In this document: one piece after another, positions 10,720 through 22,235 of the stretch
Numbering within the stretch: position 1 is the first letter of the stretch
Layout: each line of letters opens with the position of its first letter
Assembly (NCBI GenBank): GCA_010909165.1
Contig: VJWM01000107.1
Location: forward strand, 744,001 to 808,000
Direction of reading: 5' to 3'
DNA from: Anthoceros angustus
Taxonomy: Eukaryota; Streptophyta; Anthocerotopsida; Anthocerotales; Anthocerotaceae
Length of the DNA stretch: 64,000 nucleotides
Notes under the pieces: model-generated
What the model was told of the DNA's origin: nothing
Database searches by the model: none
The model's input: only the letters and a program-made list of their open reading frames with translations
Position numbers and translations under genes: made by a program

Positions 10720-11482
10720 CCTTTATGTGGTTAAGGCCATCTCGTACCTACCTACTCTTTTAGCCACACTCTCTAGGGTTAGCTCAGTTAACCTATTCAT
10801 TGATAACCAAGCAGCTATCTTGCCTTTAATTGACACATCTGCGCGCTCCTCCCAGGCTATCTCAATACGGGCTCGGGCCGCTCTCCATGCCCTCTCTCTT
10901 GCTCACCCTCAAGTTTTCCTAAACCTCCACTGGATTCCGGGCCATAATAATGTAGCCGGCAATGAGATGGCAGAGTTACCGCTAAGGCAGCCACTCTTCT
11001 TCAATTTCCGATGAAAAACATACCTTGCTCATGTCCAGGCCAGGCGTCAATGATTCATGTGGAGTTCTGATTGGGCATATGGCTATTGGGGCTTATTTGA
11101 GCGATTCAACATCGCTTTGGAAACCCATTTGTCGGAAATGTATGTCTTAGAAGAAACCATGACACATCCTTGAGTCGATTGCTCGGCTACCCGCAATAAG
11201 TGGGACCAGATTTTTCAGGGCTCTTACTATGATATGCGCCAACTCCTCAGTATATCCAAACTCAGAGGGAAACTTATCTCTTACTTCAAGTTGATTGGCG
11301 ACTACTTTTAGTGCAGGTTCCTTAGCAAAGCCATTTAGTCTTATGTTCTTTGTTTGATCTACTTTCTTAGCTTTTACACTCTCCCAAATGTCACTTCATT
11401 CATGTTGTTGATTCTTGTTCAGGCGTCATAGCCTTACGGCTGCATACGCCTAATGATCTATAAATAAATATAAATAAATAAT
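10720..11482 (+). mobile_element. LINE 3' end: RNase H, finger and A-rich tail
   Basis: Plus strand reads VNLFIDNQAAILPLID (about 10790), RARAALHALSLAHPQ and LHWIPGHNNVAGNEMAE (about 10928-10980). This is the second half of an RNase HI domain with the 'W.PGH....GNE.A' signature. Broken frames follow with ETHLSEMYVLEETMTHP and then SKLRGKLISYFKLIGDY (about 11255), the usual end of RNase H-bearing non-LTR retrotransposons. The 3' UTR ends in 'ctgcatacgcctaatgatc' and a (taaa)n-type tail (11459-11482). The 5' part is missing, as usual for 5'-truncated LINEs. Confidence 0.82.
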
Positions 11483-11660
11483 ACAAGCTCGTCACTTTAG
11501 GACAAAAGGATTCCTCACCAACAAAACTTTTACACCATAATATTTTTTTTCTAAATAACACCTCGTGAGGGTCGGATCCCCGTCCTCACGGGGCAAGTAA
11601 GCTTCGACAGGTAAATGCATATATATATATAGAAGGAGATAATAATAGGATAGTAATTCT

Positions 11661-11662
<2 letters not shown>

Positions 11663-11743
<81 letters not shown>
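11663..11743. repeat. (AT)n microsatellite, about 80 bp
   Basis: Uninterrupted AT dinucleotides for about 40 units. A shorter (AT) run lies at 11618-11630. Tyr-Ile frames across it are meaningless. Confidence 0.98.
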
Positions 11744-11744
<1 letters not shown>

Positions 11745-12030
11745 CTTCGAACTGGGTAGCCACGACCCAAGGACATGTGCCAAGAAGGCGGCGGGCGTGA
11801 AGCTGCAGTGCGATTCGCAAGACTACTGGCGATTCTTGGCGTGAAGGATACCTTCCTGCATCGACATGCCTGACGCCCAAAGCGGTCATCTTCTCGGGCG
11901 ACCTCTCGGCAGTTCTCTTAGTCGCTCGCACTTAGGCACCCCGCTCTTTGGCACTTTCTCTTCCGAGGTTCGAGCGCAATGCCCGGTGATCTTCGACTCT
12001 TCCCGGCACGCCAATTACTCCTAAGCTCAG
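11744..12030. other. No gene recognised
   Basis: GC-richer spacer between the microsatellite and the gag-like module. An open frame on the minus strand has no recognisable domain. Could be LTR or untranslated sequence of the retroelement to its right. Confidence 0.35.
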
Positions 12031-12039
12031 GAGCGGGGC

Positions 12040-12300
12040 CCAAGACAATAGTAGAGGTCTTGGAGCCCTGGCACCTGGTGGAGGAGAATATAGTGACCAG
12101 GCGCTACCCTAACTTCGACCCTTGGCCAGAGGAAGCGGGTGAGCTCGTGCAGGAGTAGCACCTGGACATCTTCCAGGCGGTATGGACCTACCTGGTCCGG
12201 GATTACGCCCGGAAGATGCTGGCGGCGGCGAGCAAGGCCGTTTGTTTGAAGAGCTTGAGGGAGGACCCGAGGCGTTGGACAGCTTCGCACGGTATACAAC
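12040..12300 (+). pseudogene. Retroelement module, left half (plus strand)
   Basis: Plus frame LEPWHLVEENIVTRRYPNFD (about 12057), then after one stop FQAVWTYLVRDYARKMLAAA and SLREDPRRWTA (about 12255). The same sequence occurs on the minus strand inside both LTRs of the large gypsy element (WEPWTLVERNIVTRY near 49070; EPPEDPRRW near 38985). So this is a copy of that module. Function unknown. Confidence 0.7.
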
Positions 12301-12309
12301 CAGCCAGCG

Positions 12310-12610
12310 GAGGAAGTTGGGGCCGAAGGGGGAGGCCGCTCGTTGCGCAGCTTCCGGGCCTCCTGGGCTATCCGGGCGAAGATGATTCGCCCCCAGTCCG
12401 CCCTCTTGCCTCTCAGGAGGGCGTGCAGGAACACCAGAAGGTTATCCCCCATGAAGTCCACCTTGGTGAGCCTGTTCCAGTGGACAATGATTTTTGCCAC
12501 TGCCCTCACCCGCCGGTCTAGCAGGTCCGACATCAACCACCCGTTGGAGGACCTCCCCCGTCAACAGCAAACCCTTGGCCTCAGCCCTTTACCTTCCTTC
12601 GGGCTTTGCT
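12310..12610 (-). pseudogene. Retroelement module, right half (minus strand)
   Basis: Minus frame NGWLMSDLLDRRVRAVAKII (start about 12545), then VHWNRLTKVDFMGDNLLVFL and AQEARKLRNERP. In the LTRs of the large element the same block (NGWLISDL, then IVHWNR, then EARKLRSE) follows the left half on one strand. Here the two halves point in opposite directions, so the module has been inverted at about 12300. Confidence 0.7.
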
Positions 12611-12654
12611 CCCCATGTCCCCTTTCATCTTGCATGTCTGGGGACACCATAACC

Positions 12655-12800
12655 TCCTGAAGGAGGGAGAGGAGGAATGAGCCTCCCGACGGGCCACAGC
12701 CACCCAGGAGGGAGGAGGAATGAGCCCTCCCGACGGGCTAGCCACCTGAGGAGGCGGGATGGAGGCGAGAACCCACCCGACGGGAGGAGGACCAAGACGG
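12655..12800. repeat. GC-rich short repeats
   Basis: Repeated 'aggaggaatgagc' and 'cccgacggg' blocks, about 50-bp spacing, three imperfect units. No gene. Confidence 0.6.
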
Positions 12801-13320
12801 GCGCAGGAGGAGGAAGATTAGGAGGGCATCCCTGACGCAATCCGCTTGGAACGGACCCGCTCCCCTCCAAGGGAAATATGGGAAGAAATTCCCGCTTCCC
12901 TCCTGCTGGTGCCATCAACGGAGCAGCAGCCCCGCTACAACATGAATGCGCTTAGTGACTGCCCGGTGGCAGTGTCCGAACCCCAGAGCCCCGGTGGGAC
13001 TAGGACGGAGGCGGCGGAAAGCGTGTGCCTAGCTCCACCGCTCCGGTGACAGCACCGGTGCCCCTGCCCATGACAACGGAGTGGGCGGAGGCGGCCTTGA
13101 GGAGAGCGGAGAGGGAGCTGCCCAAGGCGCCGGAGGCCACTGGCAGCAGCCTCATCTAGAGCCAGTTCTCTCCCCTACGAGGAGAGGGAAGCGAGCTAGC
13201 TCCCGGACCCGTTCACCCCCACTGGACCCCTTCACCCCCACTGGACCCCAAGCGTCGGAGAGCGGAGAAGGAGTTGACCGCAAAACGGGCCAAGGAGGTG
13301 GAAGGACCTGCTCCGGATGG
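12801..13320 (+). other. Retroelement-like Glu/Arg/Ala-rich sequence
   Basis: Plus-strand frames such as AEAALRRAERELPKAPEA (about 13087) and SERRRS resemble the Ala/Glu/Arg-rich part of the large element's LTR module (AEAAERRRRR). 'ttcacccccactggacccc' is duplicated near 13210 and 13229. Treated as continuation of the gag-like debris. Confidence 0.35.
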
Positions 13321-13327
13321 ACTGCTT

Positions 13328-13910
13328 CTTTCCAGACTACTTCAGCAGTAGTCTGGAAAGTATTTCAAACTATGTTTGCAGCCAAAGATGCTATGTCCCT
13401 TGTAAATGCTGCCTGTATTTTTTATGCACTTCGTAAGAATGAGTAACTCTGTTGAGCACTACGTGCATCGTTTTTGCATACTCCATGCAAGGCTCTCATC
13501 TACAGGAGCAACATTAATCGAGTTAGAAGCTGCAACAGCTTTATTAACATCTCTACTAACAAGCTACAGAACTTTCGTCACTTCACAAGCTTCCATTATC
13601 CGGCACGCAGTTCAAGCCACAACTTCAAGGGATACATCATCCATTACCTTGTCTGAGATTGTTGGCGCTTTGTTAGAAGAGGAATTCATCCAGCAAGACT
13701 AGTGGTGGACGACTTGCAGCACATTAACAGCATGTGTTGTTTACTTCGCGTGGGAGACGATGTGGTAGAGGTGGTTGTAGGCAAATACTTGTGGAAGATG
13801 TCCATATATAGGACAATCAAGTACATCTAGACAGTGCAGGGTTAAAGGCCCCTGTATTTGGTATCGTACACCCAGCCATAATGAGAATGAATGCCGAAAG
13901 AAGCATGCAA
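13328..13910 (+). pseudogene. Ty1/copia gag remnant
   Basis: FQTMFAAKDAMSLVNAACIF and YALRKNE, then after a shift VEHYVHRFCILHARLSSTGA, IELEAATALLTSLLTSYRTF and TLSEIVGALLEEEF (to 13702) follow the copia gag (UBN2-type) pattern. About 150 bases on, CIWYRTPSHNENECRKK (about 13850) is a zinc knuckle C-x2-C-x4-H-x4-C with its second Cys replaced by Tyr. The frame is broken by stops. No protease or integrase follows. Confidence 0.75.
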
Positions 13911-14600
13911 GCTAGCGTAGAAGCCCTATTAGAAAAGGGCAGCCATGTTACACATTATGTTAAGATTTGGACCCCACCCTCCCCGGCCCCTCTTGTTGAA
14001 TTATGTTGAAATCTTAGGCTCTTGTTACACTTTTTAGGCCCATTGTTACTGTCAGGTTTGGAAACCAACCCTCCGCCTCATTACAGTCATGTTACAGTCT
14101 TGTTGCAATTATGTTGGAATATAGTGAGAGGTGATATATGTCCCCTCTCAAAATTTTAACATATTTGCAACAACCAAAGTGTTACATATATCGTCTTTTG
14201 TTACAATTTGACACGCTTGGTACTAAACCTCCTCCCCATCTACCTTAACCCTTGTTGCTTTTACTCCCGTATTTTTCCCGTACCATTATTGTAATACGTG
14301 TACCAGGCTGTACTTGTATTTTACGTGTGTGCTTTCCCATGTGATTATTCCAACACGTATACGGGAGCTTTACGTATTTTGCTACTGTACTTTTGGTGCC
14401 TATTTTTGTACTCATATTCACAATATGCTCACCCGACTGTCTACATATTTTACGTATAGTTTTGTGCACCGTATTTTGTGAAGTGCCGTATACGTCACCC
14501 GTGCATTGTGCCTTTTTATTCGTCACCCATATAATGTTTCTATACTTTCAAACCCATACAGTCCAAAAGTACAACTTAATCGTATTTTAATGCACGCTAG
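13911..14600. other. T-rich region with recurring TACGTA-like words
   Basis: 13975-14240 holds many 'gttaca' words. 14255-14585 holds many copies of TACGT, CGTAT and ATACG in a T-rich background (for example 'ttttacgtgtgtg', 'gtatacggg', 'tttacgtatag'). No coding frame worth calling. Could be subterminal repeats of a DNA transposon. Confidence 0.35.
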
Positions 14601-14669
14601 ACATGCCGGTTCGTCCGAGCAACCACAACTGCATTCTACCGTGCTCCCTCTTGCCGCTGCGGGAGTGAA

Positions 14670-16145
14670 GTGGGGTTTGTGGTCCACATTTTTGGCTCCC
14701 TTGCCCGCGCATGGTACATGCCATGCCTACTCCACATTGTAGGCGACTGTTGGAAACTCTCGACCTTCCGCATGGCTTGTGATTTTGCCCTTCCCCTTCG
14801 TCTTTTGTTCTATGGCCATTTTCCTACTATCATGTACATATGTTTCTCCCCCTGTGGTATAGGAATAATGCAATCATAGATGAGCACATGCCATACACAT
14901 GGCCCTTGGCCTTTAAGTAGAGAGAATTTGCTACTAGGCAATTTGCACGCCACGCTCTCTAGTTTGTTTCACTCACCCCTACCACCGGTTTTGTGCTTGT
15001 CACGTCTTGTCCGCCAAAGATCTCACCGTATATTATTCCTCCCCCATCAGTTGTTCAGGCATTCCTCTTGCTTTCCTATTGCGGCCTCCTCCCTTCTCCA
15101 CAACTTGCGTCACCTGTACCGGAGCCCCACTGTGCAGGTCCATGCTCTCGGCCTCATACTCTACTAGGTATGTGTCGGGTACAAAGTTCGGCACGGGCTG
15201 GTTGTCATCTACGTCCTCTTCCTCCACCTCCATGTTCTCGTCCTCCTCGTCACCATGTGGTGACGCTGTCAGCCTACCAATTGCTTGCTTCTCAACCCGT
15301 AGATGATGTCTCATTTCCTCGCCTCATACTCTACTAGGTATGTGTGTCTACAAAGTTGCACGGGCTGGTTGTCATCTACGTCCTCTTCCTCCACCTCCAT
15401 GTTCTCGTCCTCCTCGTCACCATGTGGCACTGCTCCCACCAACTGCTTGCTTCTCAACCTGCGGATGATAATTCCCTGCCTGCCTCGTTAGCCTTTGCCC
15501 CATTGAGGACAATTTGTTTTCTAGCATTAGGTCCACATTTTTGGCTCCCTTGCCCGCCAAGATGGTACATGCCATGCCTACTCCACATTGTAGGCTGTTG
15601 TTGGAAACTCGACCTTGTGATTTTGCCTTCCCCGCCTTTGTTCTATGGCCATTTTCCTACTATCATGTACATATGTTTCTCCCCCTGTGGTATAGGAATA
15701 ATGCAATCATAGATGAGCACATGCCATACACATGGCCCTTGGCCTTTAAGTAGAGAGAATTTGCTACTAGGGCAATTGCAATTTGCACGCTTACCTTCGC
15801 TGCCTTCTCTCTAGTTTGTTTCCGCCCACTCCCTACCACCGGTTTTGTGCTTGTCACCGTCTTGTCCGCCAGCATAGCTCTCGACTGTGTTATTATTCCT
15901 CCCCCATCAGTTGTTCAGGCATTCCTCTTGCTTTCCTATTGCGGCCTCCTCCCTTCTCCACAACACGTCCTGTCTGGAGCCCCTTGTGTCCATGCTCTCG
16001 GCCTCATACTCTACTAGGTATGTGTGTTTTCAAAGTTGCACGGGCTGGTTGTCATCTACGTCCTCTTCCTCCACCTCCATGTTCTCGTCCTCCTCGTCAC
16101 CATGTGGTGACGCTGTCAGCCTACCAATTGCTTGCTTCTCAAATC
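14670..16145 (-). repeat. Unknown module, tandemly duplicated (about 850 bp)
   Basis: 14670-15310 recurs at 15529-16145 (offset 834-861, small indels). Shared blocks include 'catgtacatatgtttctccc' (14831, 15665), 'ccccatcagttgttcaggc' (15041, 15902) and 'gggctggttgtcatctacgt' (15197, 15362, 16040). The last block occurs three times. On the minus strand it encodes a conserved acidic piece: KQAIGRLTASPHGDEEDENM then EVEEEDVDDNQPV, and in one copy PNFVPDTYLVEYEAESMD. The minus frame persists across copies, so this was probably coding. Family not recognised. Confidence 0.6.
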
Positions 16146-17220
16146 CGTGACCTGGATGTCTCATTTCATTCCTCGCCTCATAGCCTTTGCCCCATTGAGG
16201 ACAACGTTTGTTTTCTAGCATTAGGTACACATGTGGTGACCCCACGCTCCCCCCTGACCAACCTTCCTTCTTTCTCCTGCCCATTCTGTTGCCTTGGTGT
16301 TTGCTGGATACTACTATTCCCTCCATATGTACCTGGCCCCATGCAACGAAGAGATGACGCACACCTCTCACTTGATGGTGACGTCGCACTCCCCAACATG
16401 TTCTTTGTTGCCCCCGTTTTTGCCCAGCCATACACATCCACATGTCCCTCCCTCCACGAACATGACCAGCGTCATTTAAAGAAGCATATCAAGCCCTTTA
16501 CAATTTGCAGCTTGTGCCCAAGTTCTTGCTGTGGCATCTGCAGAGTTTTTTCAAGGACATCATGTGAGGGAGAGCGCCCCCAGCCCTCAACGACAGCATG
16601 TGAGGAGGAATGGAGCATCACAGGCCGCAGTGCGCACGCATTTTGTGGTGCAAATGTGCGGCTGCAAACATCGCAAATGCGCCATTTCTTTTGTGACGGT
16701 ACCTTCCGGCATTGCTAGGACAATTTGCACTTGGACATCCATTAAGCAAACATCTGGACTTCCTGTAGTATTCTCCTCACAACGGCATCAAATTAATCAT
16801 GGAGGGGAGGTACATTACCTTTCTCATCTTCTGTGGAAATGTGGTCCCAACTTTTTCCTTCCTCCCCTCCACTCTCCTCATATGAAGAAGACAAGATAAT
16901 CAAGCTTGTGGCCAATGATGATTTGGTTGTGGATGCCGTGGAGCGAGGTTGGTCTTGGATGTACGAGAGGACGAGGTTGTTTGTGCTTGCAAGGTCTTTG
17001 GATGTCGGTTTTTGGACAGGTTTCAGAATCGGGGCGTCCCTCGTATGCAAGTGAAGCTCTTGGCTCGTCATTTGGGTGCCTGCCAGGCTAATGCCTACTG
17101 GGCGAATGCAACATTTCTAGGCACCTTAAGCAATGACACTCTTCATTATACCCCTTTAATATCTCTAGGCACATTTCACTACAAGGAGGGGCTACCTTTT
17201 ACAAATGGGTCTAAGTTTAG
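16146..17220. other. Unassigned, fragments of open frames on both strands
   Basis: Minus frame from about 16441 (MDVYGWAKTGATKNMLGS ... ARKQTLSSMG) runs into the acidic module, so it may be its N-terminal part. Plus frames around 16833-17054 (EEDKIIKLVANDDLVVDAVE, RGWSWMYERTRLFVLARS) look protein-like but I could not assign them. Confidence 0.3.
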
Positions 17221-17229
17221 TTAGAGGAA

Positions 17230-18340
17230 ACTACAACACTCTTACTACAGCTCAAAGCCCTGTTGTAAGTTTTTGAACATTTACAACAAGGGTTCCTAAC
17301 TAATATGATGTGGCATGGATTTTACAACGGGGTTTGTTGACATGGCATGTTGACAATTTTACAACGGGATTTGTTGACATGGCATGTTGACACAAATTTT
17401 ACAACGGGGTTTGTTGACATGGCTTGCTCGTTGTACATGACGTTGTTAATTGTGCATAAACTCTTTTGATTTAGAAAACTATGGGGGTTATTTGTTAATA
17501 AAACTACATTTTGTTGAATTTATAATGACGTGGCATAAAGGATGTTGTAAACGGTACTTGTAAAAGACGTTGTAAACCATGTTTGTTGTAGATGTGGTTG
17601 TAAATTGTGCAAGACTTGATTTTTGGAATAATACCATTTATTGGAATATCTATGAATAGATTTATTATTTGCTGATGTGGCAAGTTCGTTGCAAATGATG
17701 TTGTAAATATGTTTCTCTGGATTTATGTTAGTTATGGGATTATCTTTTTTTTGTATTCTTGACGTGTCACATGCATTGTAGCTATGGTTGTAAAATGCAT
17801 GAAAACCATTTTATATAAATATCTATAAATAAATTTATTATTTGCTGACATGGCAAGCTCATTGCAAATATCATTGTAAAATGGTTTCTCCAATTTATGT
17901 TATATTATTGGATTATTCATTTTATTGTATATTTACCGACGTGCACATGCGTCGTAACTATGGTTGTAAAATGCACAAGCCAGCCAATATCCATGAATAA
18001 ATATATTATTTGCGATGTGGCATGTTGTAAAATGCTGTAAAATTTTGGAAGAGACCTTTTCCTTATTTATGTAATTTATGAGGTTATATATTAGTAAGAT
18101 TCGATGTGGCATGCCTTTTCCTTATTTATGTAATTTATGAGATTATATATTAGTAAGATTGCGATGTGGCATGCTTGTCGAAATGCCGTTGTAAATATGT
18201 GGAAGAGACCTTTTCCTGATTTATGTCATTTATGAGGCTATATATTAGTGAAATTGCGATGTGCATGTTCATTGCAAATACATTGTAAAATGTTATACAA
18301 ATTTATCGATTTATAAATAGTGCCAGCATTGTAAATGTCG
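17230..18340. repeat. TTGTAAA/TTTACAA-rich repeat region (CACTA-like subterminal)
   Basis: Dense short words such as 'ttgtaaa', 'ttacaacgggg' and 'gatgtggcatg'. 'ttgttgacatggcatgttgac' type units repeat about every 44 bases at 17318-17430, and units of roughly 80-180 bases recur to 18300 ('ccttttcctTatttatgt', 'ttatatattagtaagatt'). Dense short subterminal repeats are typical of CACTA (En/Spm) transposons, where transposase binds them. No gene. The nearest CACTA-like end, 'cactacaagg' at 17178, is imperfect. Confidence 0.55.
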
Positions 18341-20800
18341 GTGTAAGAATTTTCCTAGCCAAGTCAAAAAACGAGGCATGCATCTTGGCATACAGTCCAC
18401 CAGAGCGCCCACAAGCACGTTATCCAAATGTCCTCTTTGCACTCGTGAGTGCGCCACCTTCCTCAGAAGGCACCAATGCTTGCACATGCCTTCAAAAGGC
18501 AAGCAAAAGTAACCTCATCACCACAAGCAGCCCTCCTGCATTCGTCCATACAAAAATAGCGCCTCTTGACCAAGCCCTTGTCCATACCCAAAGAATCGGG
18601 CATTCCAAGTCACCACATCCTTTGGGCTCAAGCATTCAAAAACTTGATGCGCATCTTCTACTTCGCCACACTTTGCCTACATGTCCACCGGGCAAGTGCC
18701 CACAAGTGTGTTATCTAGTCCTCTCTCCACAATCATGAGTGCACGCCGCCTTCAAGGCACTTGCGTTTGCACAGCCTTGGAAGGCAAGCAAAGGTAACAT
18801 GGTTGCCCACAATCGTGCCCTCCTTCTCCATTTGTCCATACAAGCGCCTCTTGGCCAAGCCCATGATTTGCATACCCAACTATCGTGGCCGTCCATGTCA
18901 CGACATCCTTTCTCGCCTAACCTATCGAAACCGTGTGTGTCTCTTCCGATTCACCAGTTTGCGTACATGTCCACCAGACGATTGGCAATAAACAAGTTCG
19001 GTGGAATGTCACATGCAACATATCATGCCGCACTTTTCGCTAGATTCCGTGTCCACAAAGAAATGCACAAGCTTGAAGGGCTACAAAGATGTGGGCATCC
19101 GCCTTCACACCGAGCGCCCACAATCGTTATCCAAATGTCCTCTTTGCACAAGGTGAGTGCGCCCTTATACAGCACCAATGCTTGCACATGCCTTCAAAAG
19201 GCAAGCAAAAGTAACCTCATCACCGCCCCTCCTGCATTCGTCCATACAAAAATAGCGCCTCTTGACCAAGCCCTTTCATCCATACCCAATCGCATTCCAA
19301 GTCACCACATCCTTTGGGCTCAAGCATTCAAAAACTTGATGCGCATCTTCTGCCACACTTTGCCTACATGTCCACCGGGCAAGTGCCCACAAGTGTGTTA
19401 TCTAGTCCTCTCTCCACAATCATGAGTGCAGTGCCTTTCTGTAAGGCACTTGCGTTTGCACAGCCTTGGAAGGCAAGCAAAGGTAACATGGTTGCCCACA
19501 ATCGTGCCCTCCTTCTCCATTTGTCCATACAAGCGCCTCTTGGCCAAGCCCATGATTTGCATACCCAACTATCGTGGCCGTCCATGTCACGACATCCTTT
19601 CTCGCCTAACCTATCGAAACCGTGTGTGTCTCTTCCGATTCACCAGTTTGCGTACATGTCCACCGAGTTTGGCAAAACAAGTTCGGTGGAATGTCACATG
19701 CAACATATCATGCCGCACTTTTCGCTAGATTCCGTGTCCACAAAGAAATGCACAAGCTTGAAGGGCTACAAAGATGTGGGCATCCGCCTTCACACCGAGC
19801 GCCCACAATCGTTATCCAAATGTCCTCTTTGCACAAGGTGAGTGCGCCCTTATACAGCACCAATGCTTGCACATGCCTTCAAAAGGCAAGCAAAAGTAAC
19901 CTCATCACCACAAGCAGCCCTCCTGCATTCGTCCATACAAAAATAGCGCCTCTTGACCAAGCCCTTTCATCCATACCCAATCGCATTCCAAGTCACCACA
20001 TCCTTTGGGCTCAAGCATTCAAAAACTTGATGCGCATCTTCTGCCACACTTTGCCTACATGTCCACCGGGCAAGTGCCCACAAGTGTGTTATCTAGTCCT
20101 CTCTCCACAATCATGAGTGCAGTGCCTTTCTGTAAGGCACTTGCGTTTGCACAGCCTTGGAAGGCAAGCAAAGGTAACATGGTTGCCCACAATCGCCCTC
20201 CTTCTCCATTTGTCCATACAAAAATAGCGCCTCTTGGCCAAGCCCATGATTTGCATACCCAACTATCGGGGCCGTCCATGTCACGACATCCTTTACGCCT
20301 AACCTATCGAAACCGTGTGTGTCTCTTCCGATTCACCAGTTTGCGTACATGTCCACCAGACGATTGGCAATAAACAAGTTCGGTGGAATGTCACATGCAA
20401 CATATCGTCTTGCACTTTTCTAGATTCCGTGTCCACAAAGGCAAATGCACAAGCTTGAAGGGCTACAAAGATGTGGGCATCCGCCTTCACACGGGCGACA
20501 CATCGATAGTAAAGTTGTATCGCCTCATTAGGCTCCCCATGTGTAGCATGTGCGGAGATTATTGAAAACCACATGAAGGGATTTGGTTTGCCCACCCTCC
20601 GTAGCCTACCTCCGATATACATACATCCGCAAGATATGGTTCCCCAAGTATGTGATTGACTGCACCCAAGTTTGAGTGAGATCATGAACGCGTCATCCCA
20701 CAACCATGTCCTTCTTATCTCGCACAAAGTTTTAGCACGACATATAAGATGGTGAGGAATAGAATAGTCTATCTCGCTAGATTTTACGAGCTCCAACGGC
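18330..20800 (-). pseudogene. Tandem array of broken PPR repeats (PLS type)
   Basis: A unit of about 690 bp occurs three times: 'ttatctagtcctctctccac' at about 18709, 19399 and 20089. Read on the minus strand it encodes plant PPR repeats. Examples are NPFMWFSIISAHATHGEPNE then AIQLYYRC (about 20580), DVVTWTAPIVGYANHGLGQE then ALFLYGQMEKEG (about 20290), CANASALQKGTALMIVERGL then DNTLVGTCPVDM (about 20150 and 19460), and HSRVQRGHLDNVLVGALVDC (about 18440). These fit the PLS-type pattern (…W..MI..YA..G...EAL.L...M, and H..V...G...N..VG.ALVDMY.KCG). Each unit has several frameshifts and stops, so no product is expected. Intact PLS PPR proteins edit organelle RNA. Confidence 0.85.
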
Positions 20801-21185
20801 CTCGAAGCTTTCCCTACTCACATAACGTCGATGGTTACGGTGTCACGACTCCCATATCCAATCCGCACACCTCCTGTGCTCAGCTTTGGAGAGCTCGACT
20901 TGGAAGGAGAAGCACAATGACCCACTGCATATTCAAAGAAACAAGCTTCTCATCCAACAAGTCGGCTTGAACATGTTGTTTAACCCGAGGACCTCACCGG
21001 ACTCCTTGCACGAATGTTAGGCGAGCAAGAGCTCCTCTTACCTCGCCTAGTTTCCCACGCACAAGAGGGGAGTCCTAGGAAGTGGTGATGGGAGGACGGT
21101 TACTTGGTGTGGTCACACCGAGAAGCGGTGGCCGCTCAAGTCCGCTACCCGAGTCCGTAGTCCTATCTATTCAAATAGGTAGGAC
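20801..21185. other. No gene recognised
   Basis: Mixed sequence between the PPR array and a short tandem repeat. No domain or long frame. Confidence 0.4.
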
Positions 21186-21436
21186 TCAAGTCCTTGGTCT
21201 TTGGGGTTTAAGAAAGACTCAAGTCCTTGGTCTTGGGTTTGAATGATGTTCCTTGGTCCTTGGGAAAGTAGCAAGTAGATAGAAGCCTATTTCGAGTCCT
21301 TGGTCTTGGAAGGATGTTCCTTGGTCCTTGGGAAAATGGTATGTAGATAGAAACCTAGTCCTTGGTCTTGGGTTTCGGAAGGATGTTCCTTGGTCCTTGG
21401 GAAAAGTAGCATGTAGATAGAAACCTATTTCGAGGG
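21186..21436. repeat. Tandem repeat, about 80 bp, three units
   Basis: Built on 'atgttccttggtccttggga' (21245, 21312, 21383) and 'agtagatagaa' with 'tcaagtccttggtctt'. Units vary by small indels. Confidence 0.85.
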
Positions 21437-22235
21437 CCGAGGAAGGCAACTTCCTTGAACCATGGGAATTCCGTTTTCTAGATATTGCATGTAGGGCTAT
21501 ATATGCATGTAGATGCAGGGGTAAAATTGGCCGACTCATCAAGGGCTCGCCAGACATGTATACAATCTCGCTACTCCATGGCCGGAGTAGTGAGTTCAAC
21601 CTAGGCCGGAGTATACCGGTTGAAAAATTTTATAGCAACTGCGAATCTAGGTAGGAATCCTAGTGTACTTCCTTTTGGATTGCACCGCAATTCCAATGGA
21701 GATACACTAGGACAAGCTACTGATTGTGTTACATATAAAGATTTGTAATACAATGATATGCGAGTTCTTGCATATTAGACAAAGTCGCCTAATGAAATGG
21801 CCAATCCAGCGCCAGGTGGCGCCTCGCACGAGCTAATTTCTAATAGACGCAATAGGTATAGAGTTTCGATAGGCCTTCACTTGCGATAATCTACATAGTA
21901 TGCCGAATTGTGAAAACCAATCTGAGGGATTTCACGAAGCATGGTTAGTCGTAACATCCGAAATGTAGAGGCATGTTGAAATGTTGAAATGTCACCGCAG
22001 ATCCGGAAGAGGTTGAAGGACTGTATGTGAAATGTCATTAGTGTAATGGCGCATTGAGGTGATTCCACCGAAAAACACATAGGAGTATTTAGATCCTTAG
22101 CTGCTAAGGTTGAAGGATCCTCTGGTGACCTTCTGAGTGAAGAGGAGCTCACACTTTGACTCCTCATCTCACTTCCAGAATCTTGATCTCACTTCCTGAG
22201 CTCAAACACAGCATCCCAAACGCAAGCCAGAAGGT
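21437..22235. other. No gene recognised; likely copia interior debris
   Basis: No clear domain. 'taggaatcctagtgtacttcc' and 'caatggagatacactagga' near 21652-21712 form a loose inverted pair. It leads into the copia tail at 22248. Confidence 0.35.

Noticed and set aside
11492-11931. Minus-strand frames with long Tyr-Ile runs
   Set aside because: Translation of the (AT)n microsatellite.
15783-16718. 311-codon plus-strand frame
   Set aside because: Ser/Pro/Cys-rich, antisense to the conserved acidic frame of the duplicated module; the minus strand is better supported.
17178-17190. 'cactacaagg' as a CACTA left end
   Set aside because: Does not match the CACTACAGAAAA end at 56731 and no partner end with a 3-bp duplication was seen.
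18739-20373. Plus-strand frames up to 228 codons over the 690-bp array
   Set aside because: Antisense to PPR repeats that are clearly recognisable on the minus strand.
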